The notes beneath the pieces are model-generated. The model worked only from the letters and a program-made list of their open reading frames with translations, was not told the DNA's origin and did not search any database. A stretch of DNA of 64,000 nucleotides from NCBI RefSeq assembly GCF_002797445.1, contig NZ_PGEP01000001.1, forward strand, positions 1,673,001-1,737,000. Direction: 5' to 3'. Each line of letters begins with the position of its first letter. Positions within the stretch are counted from its first letter, which is position 1. The stretch comes from Acidovorax sp. 69 (GTDB taxonomy: Bacteria; Pseudomonadota; Gammaproteobacteria; Burkholderiales; Burkholderiaceae_C). A program made the translations under genes and the position numbers. Below, piece by piece: positions 9,613 through 18,802 of the stretch.

Positions 9613-9658
9613 AAATGGACTCTAGCGCTTGATACACATACGCTAGAAGCTATTGTTT
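9613..9658 (-). repeat. Interspersed quasi-palindromic repeat, copy B (acpS-nagZ)
   Basis: On the minus strand it reads AATAGCTTCTAGCGTAT then ATCAAGCGCTAGAGTCCATT, matching copy A in the opposite orientation. It begins right after the acpS stop. Confidence 0.7.
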
Positions 9659-9689
9659 GTATAGCATTTTGAGTTTGAACCAACACACC

Positions 9690-10781
9690 ATGACTGAACA
9701 CGCGCCCCTCATCCTTGACGTGGCAGGCCTTGAGCTGACCGCTGCCGACCGCCGCCGCCTGGCCCATCCGCTGACCGGCGGCGTGATCCTGTTTGCCCGC
9801 AACTGGGACAACCGCGCGCAGCTGCTGCAGCTGACCAGCAGCATCAAGGCCGTGCGCGACGATCTGCTGATCTGCGTGGACCACGAAGGTGGCCGCGTGC
9901 AGCGGTTTCGCACGGACGGTTTCACACATCTGCCACCCATGCGCGCGCTGGGGGATATGTGGATGGATGACGGCAAAGGCGCCAAGGCCTTGCCAGGCAG
10001 TGGTGCACTGCGTGCCACCAACGCGGCCACGGCAGCGGGTTATGTGCTGGGGGCCGAGTTGCGCGCCTGTGGTGTCGATTTCTCGTTTACCCCCGTTCTC
10101 GATCTTGACTGGGGCGAGAGCGGCGTGATCGGCGACCGCTCCTTTCACCGCGACCCTCGTGTGGTGGCGCTGCTGGCCAAGAGCCTCATGCACGGCCTGC
10201 TCCAGGCGGGGATGGCCAACTGTGGCAAACACTTCCCGGGGCACGGTTTTGTCAAAGCCGACTCGCACACCGAAGTGCCCGTGGACAAGCGCAGCCTCAA
10301 GGCCATCCTGGCCGATGACGCCGCGCCGTATCCCTGGCTCAGCAGCACGCTCACCAGCGTGATGCCGGCCCATGTGATCTACCCCAAGGTCGACAGCCGC
10401 CCCGCAGGCTTCTCGCAGCGCTGGCTGCAGGACATCCTGCGCCGCCAGATGCGTTTTGACGGCGCGATCTTCAGCGACGACCTCAGCATGGAAGGTGCAC
10501 GGCGCCTGGACGGCCAGGTGGTCAGCTACACCGACGCGGCCGTGGCGGCGCTGGAGGCAGGTTGTGACCTGGTACTGCTGTGCAACCAGAGCGTGGGTGA
10601 TGGCAAGGCAGTGGATGAACTCATCGATGGCCTGGAAAAGGCCCAGAAGCAGGGCCGCTGGCAGCCGAGTGTGGACAGCGAGTCCCGCCGCCTGGCGCTG
10701 CTGCCTGAAACCCTGCCGCAAGCCTGGGACGACCTGATGTACCAGCCCGCCTACCTGCAGGCGCTGGATCTGTTGCCCTGA
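9690..10781 (+). CDS. nagZ: Beta-N-acetylhexosaminidase NagZ (glycoside hydrolase family 3)
   Basis: 363 aa (E. coli 341). ATG 9690 gives MTEHAPLILDVAGLELT; an upstream in-frame TTG (9657) lies in the repeat. The GH3 motifs CVDHEGGRVQRF (62-73), KHFPGHG (180-186) with the mobile-loop His in DSHTEVP, and FSDDLSMEGA (261-270) with the nucleophile Asp are all present. NagZ removes GlcNAc from anhydro-muropeptides during peptidoglycan recycling in the cytosol. It ends this operon; its last 31 bases overlap the convergent channel gene as annotated. Confidence 0.96.
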   Translation: MTEHAPLILDVAGLELTAADRRRLAHPLTGGVILFARNWDNRAQLLQLTSSIKAVRDDLLICVDHEGGRVQRFRTDGFTHLPPMRALGDMWMDDGKGAKALPGSGALRATNAATAAGYVLGAELRACGVDFSFTPVLDLDWGESGVIGDRSFHRDPRVVALLAKSLMHGLLQAGMANCGKHFPGHGFVKADSHTEVPVDKRSLKAILADDAAPYPWLSSTLTSVMPAHVIYPKVDSRPAGFSQRWLQDILRRQMRFDGAIFSDDLSMEGARRLDGQVVSYTDAAVAALEAGCDLVLLCNQSVGDGKAVDELIDGLEKAQKQGRWQPSVDSESRRLALLPETLPQAWDDLMYQPAYLQALDLLP

Positions 10782-11566
10782 CCCGCTGAGCGCGTGTGGC
10801 CCGGTGCCGGGCTGCCTCGCGTGTTTTCCCGTCTGCGTCTGCTATGGCGTGTTGAACGGTCCTGGTGTGACCGGCACCGCCGCCGGCGCACTTTCTGCGG
10901 CACCTGCCGCGCTGGCGATAGCGGGCGGCGCAGACGGGGGTGGAACCCCTGAAACCGGCGCACCACGCGTTGAAACACCAGTGCATTCGGAATCTGCAGC
11001 CAGGCCACCTGGCCCGCAGCCGCGCCATGGTCTTCGAGGGTGGTGTAGAGCAGGTTGATGTCCACCACGCGCCCCTTGGCGCCGGGCTTTTCGGCGGTGT
11101 CCAGCACCTCGATGTAGTCGCCGATCTTGAACGGCCGTACTGTGAAGATAAGCAGCGCGCAGAACAGGTTGGACAACACACTCCACGCCGCAAAAAAGGC
11201 CACGGCCCCCACGGTGGCGAACCCCGTGAACGCGGTCCAGAGCACGGTGGCCGAGACCCCCATGCGCTCCAGCACCAGCAGCAGGGCGCTCGCAATGATG
11301 AGCCAACGGATCAGTCCGTTGATGGGCACCAGCAGCTCATTGGGCAGTTGGTAGTGCGCGCTTGCACGGCGCACGAGTCGGCGCAGCGTGCGCTGCAACA
11401 GCCAGGCAACGAACAGGATCAGCAGGATCTGCGTGCCCGGGATGATGACTTCGAGCCAGTCCTGCATCCATTCAGGCAGTCGGGTTTTCAGAACCTGCAT
11501 ACGGGAGACGGCGGTACGGGTGTTGCGCTCTGTCGCGTCAAACGAGAAGAAGGGGAAGAAACTCAA
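10751..11566 (-). CDS. Small MscS-family mechanosensitive channel, C-terminus suspect
   Basis: 271 aa as read. Start TTG 11566 overlaps the stop of the upstream gene (TTGA); ATG 11500 is an alternative. The membrane part (about residues 40-130) and the pore and beta-domain sequence TVRPFKIGDYIEVLD and RVVDINLLYTTLED are MscS-like. MscS channels release solutes on hypo-osmotic shock. After RRFQG (near residue 201) the frame becomes an Arg-rich, low-complexity tail running into nagZ. The frame ending at 10842 instead gives an Ala/Pro tail and an earlier stop. A one-base deletion near 10950-10970 is therefore possible. Confidence 0.75.
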   Translation of the reverse strand: MSFFPFFSFDATERNTRTAVSRMQVLKTRLPEWMQDWLEVIIPGTQILLILFVAWLLQRTLRRLVRRASAHYQLPNELLVPINGLIRWLIIASALLLVLERMGVSATVLWTAFTGFATVGAVAFFAAWSVLSNLFCALLIFTVRPFKIGDYIEVLDTAEKPGAKGRVVDINLLYTTLEDHGAAAGQVAWLQIPNALVFQRVVRRFQGFHPRLRRPLSPARQVPQKVRRRRCRSHQDRSTRHSRRRRENTRGSPAPGHTRSAGQGNRSSACR

Positions 11567-12597
11567 TTGCGCAATTGCTCCACGGTATCCATTTGCATTT
11601 CAAAACTGAAGAAGCGATTGCGGCCCTGGGCCTTGGCGGCATACAGCGCCTGGTCGGCACGCATGATCAGGCTCTCGGCATTGGTGCTGTCGTCCGGCAC
11701 ACAGGTGGTGATGCCGCCCGACAGCGTCAGCGTGCTGCCCAGCGGTGAGTCCGCATGGGCAATGGCACGCACTTTGAGCAATTGCCCCAGGGCACGCGCG
11801 AAGGTCATGGCACCCGAGCGTGGCGTGTTGGGCAGGATGAGGGCGAATTCCTCGCCGCCATAACGCGAGGCGATATCACGCGGGCGCACACACACTTCGC
11901 GCAACAGGCGGCCGACCTCTTTCAGGCAGGCGTCGCCTTGCACGTGGCCGCTGGCGTCGTTGAACAGCTTGAAATGATCGAGGTCGCACAGCATCAGCGT
12001 GAGCGGCGTGCCGTCCCGGCGCGCGGCCAGGATCTCGTTGTGCAGGATGCGGTCAAATCCGCGGCGGTTGACGAGACCCGTGAGGGCATCGACCTCGACC
12101 ATCTCATTGAGCCGCTGGTTGGCTGCGTGCAGCTCTGCAGACATGGACACCAGCCGGCGGCGCATGTCCAGCAGGCGCCTCATGGCGCGCAGCTTGGCCA
12201 TGAGCACGATGGGTTTGACGGGTTTGACGAGATAGTCATCGCCTCCCACCTCAATGCCGCGCCATACATCGAGTTCGTTGTCCAGGCCGGACAGGAAGAT
12301 GATGGGCGTCCAATCCCCGGCTTCGCTTTCGCGCATCTGCTGCGCCACCCAGTAGCCATCCTGGCCGGGCAGCCGAATGTCCAGCAGCACCAGGTCCGGG
12401 CGGCGGGTCTTGAACAGTTGCAGTGCGGCCTGTCCCTCGGACGCCTCGACAATTTCGGACACCCCGGCCCGCCGCAACTCGGCCACCAGCGCAGCGCGCA
12501 CGGAGCCCTGATCTTCAACCACCAGCACCGAAAATGCATTGCCCGAGGGCAGGGGTTCGGTAGCCGGGTAGGGGGCGTCGCTGGAACTGAATGGCAC
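11563..12597 (-). CDS. Response regulator with GGDEF diguanylate cyclase domain
   Basis: 344 aa. GTG 12597 follows a clear AGGAG site (about 7 nt), better than TTG 12621. The receiver domain (22-140) has Asp73 in LVLLDIRLPG as the phosphoacceptor and Lys125 in VKPVKP. A short coiled linker leads to the GGDEF domain (about 168-335) with GGEEF at 247-251 and an inhibitory-site RxxD (R238, D241) five residues before it. It probably makes cyclic di-GMP in response to a histidine kinase and is product-inhibited. No kinase gene is adjacent, so its partner is unknown. Confidence 0.92.
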   Translation of the reverse strand: MPFSSSDAPYPATEPLPSGNAFSVLVVEDQGSVRAALVAELRRAGVSEIVEASEGQAALQLFKTRRPDLVLLDIRLPGQDGYWVAQQMRESEAGDWTPIIFLSGLDNELDVWRGIEVGGDDYLVKPVKPIVLMAKLRAMRRLLDMRRRLVSMSAELHAANQRLNEMVEVDALTGLVNRRGFDRILHNEILAARRDGTPLTLMLCDLDHFKLFNDASGHVQGDACLKEVGRLLREVCVRPRDIASRYGGEEFALILPNTPRSGAMTFARALGQLLKVRAIAHADSPLGSTLTLSGGITTCVPDDSTNAESLIMRADQALYAAKAQGRNRFFSFEMQMDTVEQLRN

Positions 12598-12676
12598 GGT
12601 ATGTCTCCTTGGGGCCGTCAAAGGTCGCGGTCTGAGGTGCCTGGGGTATGTATCCCCGGCACCTGGGCTGTCCGCC

Positions 12677-14230
<1,554 letters not shown>

Positions 14231-14350
14231 GGGGAGCCGCCCGCAAATAGAGGCGTTCAAAGTCGTTAATTCGAACCAAAACCCGTCATTTTAGTTTTTT
14301 GCAGGTGCGGTGTGGAGTTTCTGCCTTTCTGAGCCTTGATAATTTGCCGC

Positions 14351-15871
14351 ATGTTTCTCAAAGCTGGCCTGCTCTCGCTGACGTTGCTACTTGCCAGCCG
14401 GGTGCTCGGTGTGTTGCGCGAGACTGCACTAGCCGCTGCGTTCGGCAGTTCTGGCATGGCCGATGTGGTGATTGTCATGCTGACTTTGCCTGATTGGCTG
14501 GCCGGTGTTCTGGTCAGTGGCGCGTTGGCCTATGTACTTTTGCCACAGTGGGCCAAAGAGTCGGCGGTGCAGAGGGACGCAACGCAAAATCGGGTTGCCC
14601 GGCGCTTGTTGTTGATGGCTGTTGTACTGGCCGTTGCAATGTTCGTTACCCAGATTCCTTTGGGCGCTTTGCTGGTGCCTGGTGTGCCGTCTTCACTGCA
14701 GGACGCGGCAAGTCGTGCCGTGGCCTGGAGTGCGTTGGCTTTGCCCGCCGCCATGCTCGCTGGCCTTTGGGCAACGCGGCTACAGCATGAGCGCGATTTT
14801 GTCGGCCTTTACAGTGCGAACCTCGTGGTGAACGGCGTGCTTATTGGCGCGCTGTTTTTTGTGGGCGCGCAGGGCATGGGGTCGGCCTCGGGGCAGGTGC
14901 TTGGCATTTTCTTGTTGATGGCCGTGCTCATGAGGCTTCTGTGGCAAGGCTGGCGTTTGCGCCCGTTTCGTAACCACTCCGGGTTGCCTGCGACTGGGGC
15001 GTCGGTCTTGTTACCAAGCTGGCGCGTATGGATGTGGGCCACTTTGGGGGCGGGCCTGCCTTTGACCTTGCCTTTTGTGGCGAGATCCTTGGCTTCGGGG
15101 GCTGGAGAAGGGGCTTTAGCCACTTTTAACTACGCCTGGAAGTTGGTGGAGTTGCCTTTGGTGCTGGCTATTCAGTTGGTGGCTTCGTTGGCCTTTCCCG
15201 CGATTGCCAGAGCCCATGCCGTGCAGGCAGGTACGGATGACAAGGGTATGGACGGAATGACTGCTGCCGTGCGGACGGCGCTCGCACTGGCTTGGTCACT
15301 GGCGTGCGCGGCAGCTGCAGCCCTCCAGGTCGGAGCGCCGGCGATTGCTTCCTTGTTGTTTGGCTGGGGGCGCATGCAGGATTCAGCAGTGGGGCAGATT
15401 GCAGCTTGGGGGACTGTGGGGGCGTGGGGATTGTTGCCGCAAGCGCTGCTGGCCATTGCTTTGACAGTGTTGGCGACGATGGGACGTATGCGATTCGCGG
15501 TACTGGCCTATGCACTGGCTCTGGCTGTGCTGGCGTCTGCGACTGTTGTGGGGCTGACATCCGGAGAGGCGCTCATGTGGACCTTGAACGTCAGTTTTTC
15601 GGTGGCAGCTGTAGTGGCCTGGAGTGCAGTAGGCGCATCTGCAGTGCGTCGCTGGGCGCCGGCATCAGCTCTGTTGGCACCGCTTCTGGTGCTGTTGGTC
15701 GTGGCTTCGCTGGCTCATTGGTCAGGACGAGCAGATGGTACTGCTGTACACGCTCGGAGTATGGGGCGCGAACAGGTTCAAGCGCTTGTATTGTCTGTAT
15801 TCGCTGCTCTCACTGTGATGGCGTCTGGCTGGCTTTCTGGTCTTGGTTTGCGTCAGGTCTTCCGGACATAA
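14351..15871 (+). CDS. MurJ/MviN-like flippase, probably for a glycan rather than lipid II
   Basis: 506 aa of hydrophobic segments typical of the MOP superfamily MurJ branch. ATG 14351 gives MFLKAGLLSLTLLLASRVLG. Two N-terminal arginines equivalent to E. coli MurJ R18 and R24 are kept (R17, R23). The LLRRIFAEG segment with essential R52 is replaced by WLAGVLVSGA, so a key cavity residue is missing. Together with its place at the head of a glycan cluster next to a PglC-like transferase, this suggests a paralogue moving an undecaprenyl-linked sugar. Housekeeping MurJ is not ruled out. Confidence 0.7.
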   Translation: MFLKAGLLSLTLLLASRVLGVLRETALAAAFGSSGMADVVIVMLTLPDWLAGVLVSGALAYVLLPQWAKESAVQRDATQNRVARRLLLMAVVLAVAMFVTQIPLGALLVPGVPSSLQDAASRAVAWSALALPAAMLAGLWATRLQHERDFVGLYSANLVVNGVLIGALFFVGAQGMGSASGQVLGIFLLMAVLMRLLWQGWRLRPFRNHSGLPATGASVLLPSWRVWMWATLGAGLPLTLPFVARSLASGAGEGALATFNYAWKLVELPLVLAIQLVASLAFPAIARAHAVQAGTDDKGMDGMTAAVRTALALAWSLACAAAAALQVGAPAIASLLFGWGRMQDSAVGQIAAWGTVGAWGLLPQALLAIALTVLATMGRMRFAVLAYALALAVLASATVVGLTSGEALMWTLNVSFSVAAVVAWSAVGASAVRRWAPASALLAPLLVLLVVASLAHWSGRADGTAVHARSMGREQVQALVLSVFAALTVMASGWLSGLGLRQVFRT

Positions 15872-15884
15872 TTGTTGCAACACC

Positions 15885-16691
15885 ATGATGGATTTTCTTC
15901 AAATCACCAACGATCCCGTGCTGGCGCGCCGTTGCGACGCGATACCGGGCATGCGGTTGTTTGTCGATCTTGAGATTAACGGCAAGGCGGAGCGGCAGGC
16001 CGGGCGCAATACCTTCATCAGCACCCATCATCTCGACGATGTGGGGCGCATCAAAGCGGAGCTTCATCGGTCGAAATTGATGGTGCGAGTGAACCCGTTG
16101 CACGCGGGTACAGCCAAGGAACTGGATGCGGTTCTGGGCCAAGGGGCTGATTTGGTGATGCTGCCCATGTTTCACACTCCCGATGAGCTGCAGGCTTTCA
16201 GCCGCATGGTTGCGGGGCGTGTGCCTATCGTCGCGCTTTTGGAGACCGCGGGCGCACTTCGCTCTTTGGATGATTGGGTCAATACCCCCGATTTGTGGGA
16301 AGTGTTTGTGGGGCTGAACGACTTGCATCTTTCGCTGGGGTGCAGGTTCATGTTCGAGCCTTTGGCGCAGGGCATCCTTGATCGCCTTGCGGTCAGGGTC
16401 CAGTCGCAAGGCTTGCGTTTTGGTTTCGGCGGCATAGCGAGATTGGATGAGGGGTTGCTGCCAGGGCGCTGGGTTTTGGCGGAGCATGTCCGGATGGGCT
16501 CGGAGGCTGTGATACTTTCGCGAACCTTCCATCGTGGCGAGGCAGCAGTGTCTTACGAGAGTCAAGTTCGTCCCCTTCGGCTGGCAGAGAGGGAGCTTCA
16601 GGCGCGGACCGCTCATCAGATGGAGGCTGACCGTTTGCGGACTCGTGAGGCGATTGAGGTGATTGCCCTGGGTATGGAGCATGCCGCGTGA
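15885..16691 (+). CDS. HpcH/HpaI aldolase/citrate-lyase family protein
   Basis: 268 aa. ATG 15885 or 15888, 14 bp after the flippase stop. The TIM-barrel family features are visible: LMVRVNP, LVMLPMFHTPDEL, the metal-ligand Glu in VALLETAGAL and Asp in VGLNDLHLSLG. Family members cleave or form 2-keto-3-deoxy acids, citramalyl-CoA or related compounds with pyruvate or acetyl-CoA. The substrate cannot be told from sequence. Its stop overlaps the start of the sugar transferase (GTGA), tying it to glycan synthesis. Confidence 0.75.
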   Translation: MMDFLQITNDPVLARRCDAIPGMRLFVDLEINGKAERQAGRNTFISTHHLDDVGRIKAELHRSKLMVRVNPLHAGTAKELDAVLGQGADLVMLPMFHTPDELQAFSRMVAGRVPIVALLETAGALRSLDDWVNTPDLWEVFVGLNDLHLSLGCRFMFEPLAQGILDRLAVRVQSQGLRFGFGGIARLDEGLLPGRWVLAEHVRMGSEAVILSRTFHRGEAAVSYESQVRPLRLAERELQARTAHQMEADRLRTREAIEVIALGMEHAA

Positions 16692-17245
16692 AGCGTCTGA
16701 TGGATATCTGGTTGTCTCTGACAGCTCTGGTTTTGCTCAGTCCGCTTTTGTTGGCCACAACCGTGGCCTGTGTCATTGGCGATGGCTTTCCGGTGTTGTT
16801 TCGGCAGGTGCGCGTGGGGTTGAATGGGCGCGAGTACCGTATGTACAAATTCCGCAGCATGGTGCGTGATGCCAGTGCCGTTGGGCCACATTTCACGGAT
16901 GGAGCTGGCGATCCTCGCATTACGCGAGTTGGACGCTTTCTGCGCCGTACCAGCATTGACGAATTGCCCCAACTTCTGAACGTCTTAAAAGGCGATATGA
17001 GTCTTGTCGGACCACGTCCCGACTTGCCTGTCCAGCGCAGTCTTTACTCTGAGCATCAATGGATTGAACGCTGCAGTGTGCGTCCGGGTATTACCGGGCT
17101 GGCGCAAGCCCTGTTTCGATCCGAAGCGACCCATGAGCAGCGGCTCGCAGCGGATTTGCGTTATGCCCGCGAGGCGAGCGTTTGGCTAGATATTCGTATT
17201 TTGTTCTGGACCATCAAGCGGCTCGGGGGTCAAGCCGCAAACTAG
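16688..17245 (+). CDS. PglC-like phosphoglycosyl transferase (initiating sugar transferase)
   Basis: 185 aa, the size of minimal monotopic PGTs. It starts with GTG 16688 overlapping the aldolase stop. One hydrophobic re-entrant helix (about residues 8-32) is followed by the Bac_transf domain: RMYKFRSM, the Asp-Glu dyad D91-E92 in RTSIDELPQ, and MSLVGPRPDLP. These enzymes transfer a sugar 1-phosphate from a UDP-sugar to undecaprenyl phosphate. The downstream pathway makes a UDP-di-N-acetylbacillosamine-type intermediate, the known substrate class of PglC, so that sugar could be the first residue. Confidence 0.88.
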   Translation: MKRLMDIWLSLTALVLLSPLLLATTVACVIGDGFPVLFRQVRVGLNGREYRMYKFRSMVRDASAVGPHFTDGAGDPRITRVGRFLRRTSIDELPQLLNVLKGDMSLVGPRPDLPVQRSLYSEHQWIERCSVRPGITGLAQALFRSEATHEQRLAADLRYAREASVWLDIRILFWTIKRLGGQAAN

Positions 17246-17400
17246 ACTCGCTATGAGTGGTTTAGAAGTTTGGGCATGCTAGGCTCTGAATGCTGGAAAT
17301 GATATCTGGCCCGAGGGCTACTAAATAGGGGGGCGCCTATAATCTTTTTGCCCATTTTTTGTCGTCCAAACTCGCGTCCTGAACGGGCGCTTTCATCCTC
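17246..17400 (+). promoter_or_regulatory. Promoter-like gap before the gcvPA-led operon
   Basis: This 155-bp gap separates two otherwise tightly packed blocks. It contains a perfect TATAAT at 17338-17343 about 58 bp before the gcvPA start; no good -35 is seen at 16-18 bp. I searched it for a glycine riboswitch because of the downstream gene and saw no GGAGAG-type core. Confidence 0.4.
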
Positions 17401-18801
17401 GTGAACCAAAGACAGAATGAACCTGTGATGGCGCAAGCGCCCATCGGATTTAACGTGCACACGGGCTCGGATGTTCAAGCCATGCTGGAAGTGATGGGGC
17501 TTCATTCGGTTGAGCAACTTTTTGCCGATGTGCCCGCCGAGGTGCGCTTGCGACGCGAACTCAATCTGCCTCCCGCACTCAGTGAGTGGGCCCTTCTGCG
17601 TGATGTGCGAGCCATGGCTGACATGAATGCCACGGTGCGGTCTCACGCGAGTTTTCTGGGCGGCGGAGCTTACGAGCACTATATTCCTTCGGTAGTGGAT
17701 GCCATCGTTTCGCGCGGGGAGTTTCTGACGGCGTACACGCCGTACCAGCCCGAGATGAGCCAGGGGCTGCTGCAAGCCCTGTTTGAGTTCCAGGTGTTGG
17801 TCGGACGTCTATTGGGACAGGAGTGCGTGAACTGCTCTGTCTACGACGGCGCGACGGCGTTGGCAGAGTCGTGTTGGATGATGTGCTCGGCGAGTGGCAA
17901 GCGTCGTGTGGTGGTCGCTCAAGGGATTTGGCACCAATACCGCGAGGTGCTGGACACATACCTCCTGCCCCGTGGAGTTCAGGTGGACTATGTGAACCAG
18001 TGCCCGGAAACAGGCATGGTGGACACGGCCGCGATTGAAGAGCTGGTCACCCAGGGGAATGTGGCTGGTGTTGCTCTCCAGACTCCCAACGCCATGGGTG
18101 TGATTGAAGACGTGCAGGCCGTTGCGCAGATATGTCAACAGCACAATGTGCTGTTCACGGTGTGCGTCAACCCTTTGTTGTGCGGCTGGCTTGAAGCACC
18201 AGGCAAGCTAGGTGCCGATATCGTGGTCTGCGAAGGCCAGCCGCTGGGCCTACCCCTTGCGGCAGGTGGTCCCTACGTCGGCATCATCGCCTGCGCCAAA
18301 CCGCTGGAGCGTTATTTGCCGGGCCGTTTGGTGGGGCGCGTGCATGACCTGAACGGCAAACTCGGCTATGCACTCGTCAAGGAAGACCGTGAGCAGCATG
18401 TCGCACGCGACAAGGCCACCAGCCACATCTGCTCGAACCAGGCACTCAATGCGATCCGAGTCGCCATTCACCTGGCGTGTCTTGGCGAGACCAATTTCAT
18501 GCGCATCGCGCAGGTCAACGTCGCATTGGCCTCGCAGTTGCGCGAATTGTTGACAGCCCTGCCCAGCGTGAAGGTGTTGCGCAGCGGTGTGCACTTCAAT
18601 GAATTCACCATCGAGCTGCCGGTGCCTGCTGTTGTGTTTTGCCGGCGCATGCGTAGCGAGGGTATTTTTGCCGGGATGCCTGTGAGCGAGACTCTCGCTG
18701 GCCATGACCGTGGCCTGCTTGTGGCCGTTACAGAGACGAAAACAATGGCTGACCTCGAAGCCTATGCAGTGCAGGCGCGTTCCTGCCTGCAGGAGTCCTG
18801 A
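17401..18801 (+). CDS. gcvPA: Glycine decarboxylase P-protein-like, subunit 1 (GcvPA type)
   Basis: 466 aa. GTG 17401 is used; GTG 17425 and ATG 17428 are alternatives. The sequence is close to GcvPA: FLGGGAYEHYIPSVVD, GEFLTAYTPYQPEMSQG, YDGATALAE and the C-terminal EQHVARDKATSHICSNQAL. In the bipartite P-protein this subunit pairs with the PLP-bearing GcvPB downstream (1-bp gap). The glycine cleavage system passes an aminomethyl group to lipoyl H-protein, but no gcvH, gcvT or lpd gene is seen here. The operon context points to a dedicated role in glycan synthesis rather than general glycine breakdown. Confidence 0.88.
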   Translation: MNQRQNEPVMAQAPIGFNVHTGSDVQAMLEVMGLHSVEQLFADVPAEVRLRRELNLPPALSEWALLRDVRAMADMNATVRSHASFLGGGAYEHYIPSVVDAIVSRGEFLTAYTPYQPEMSQGLLQALFEFQVLVGRLLGQECVNCSVYDGATALAESCWMMCSASGKRRVVVAQGIWHQYREVLDTYLLPRGVQVDYVNQCPETGMVDTAAIEELVTQGNVAGVALQTPNAMGVIEDVQAVAQICQQHNVLFTVCVNPLLCGWLEAPGKLGADIVVCEGQPLGLPLAAGGPYVGIIACAKPLERYLPGRLVGRVHDLNGKLGYALVKEDREQHVARDKATSHICSNQALNAIRVAIHLACLGETNFMRIAQVNVALASQLRELLTALPSVKVLRSGVHFNEFTIELPVPAVVFCRRMRSEGIFAGMPVSETLAGHDRGLLVAVTETKTMADLEAYAVQARSCLQES

Positions 18802-18802
18802 T

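Noticed and set aside
17246..17400. Glycine riboswitch before gcvPA
   Set aside because: The gap is long enough for a single aptamer, but the conserved GGAGAG-type core and paired glycine aptamer features are not seen.
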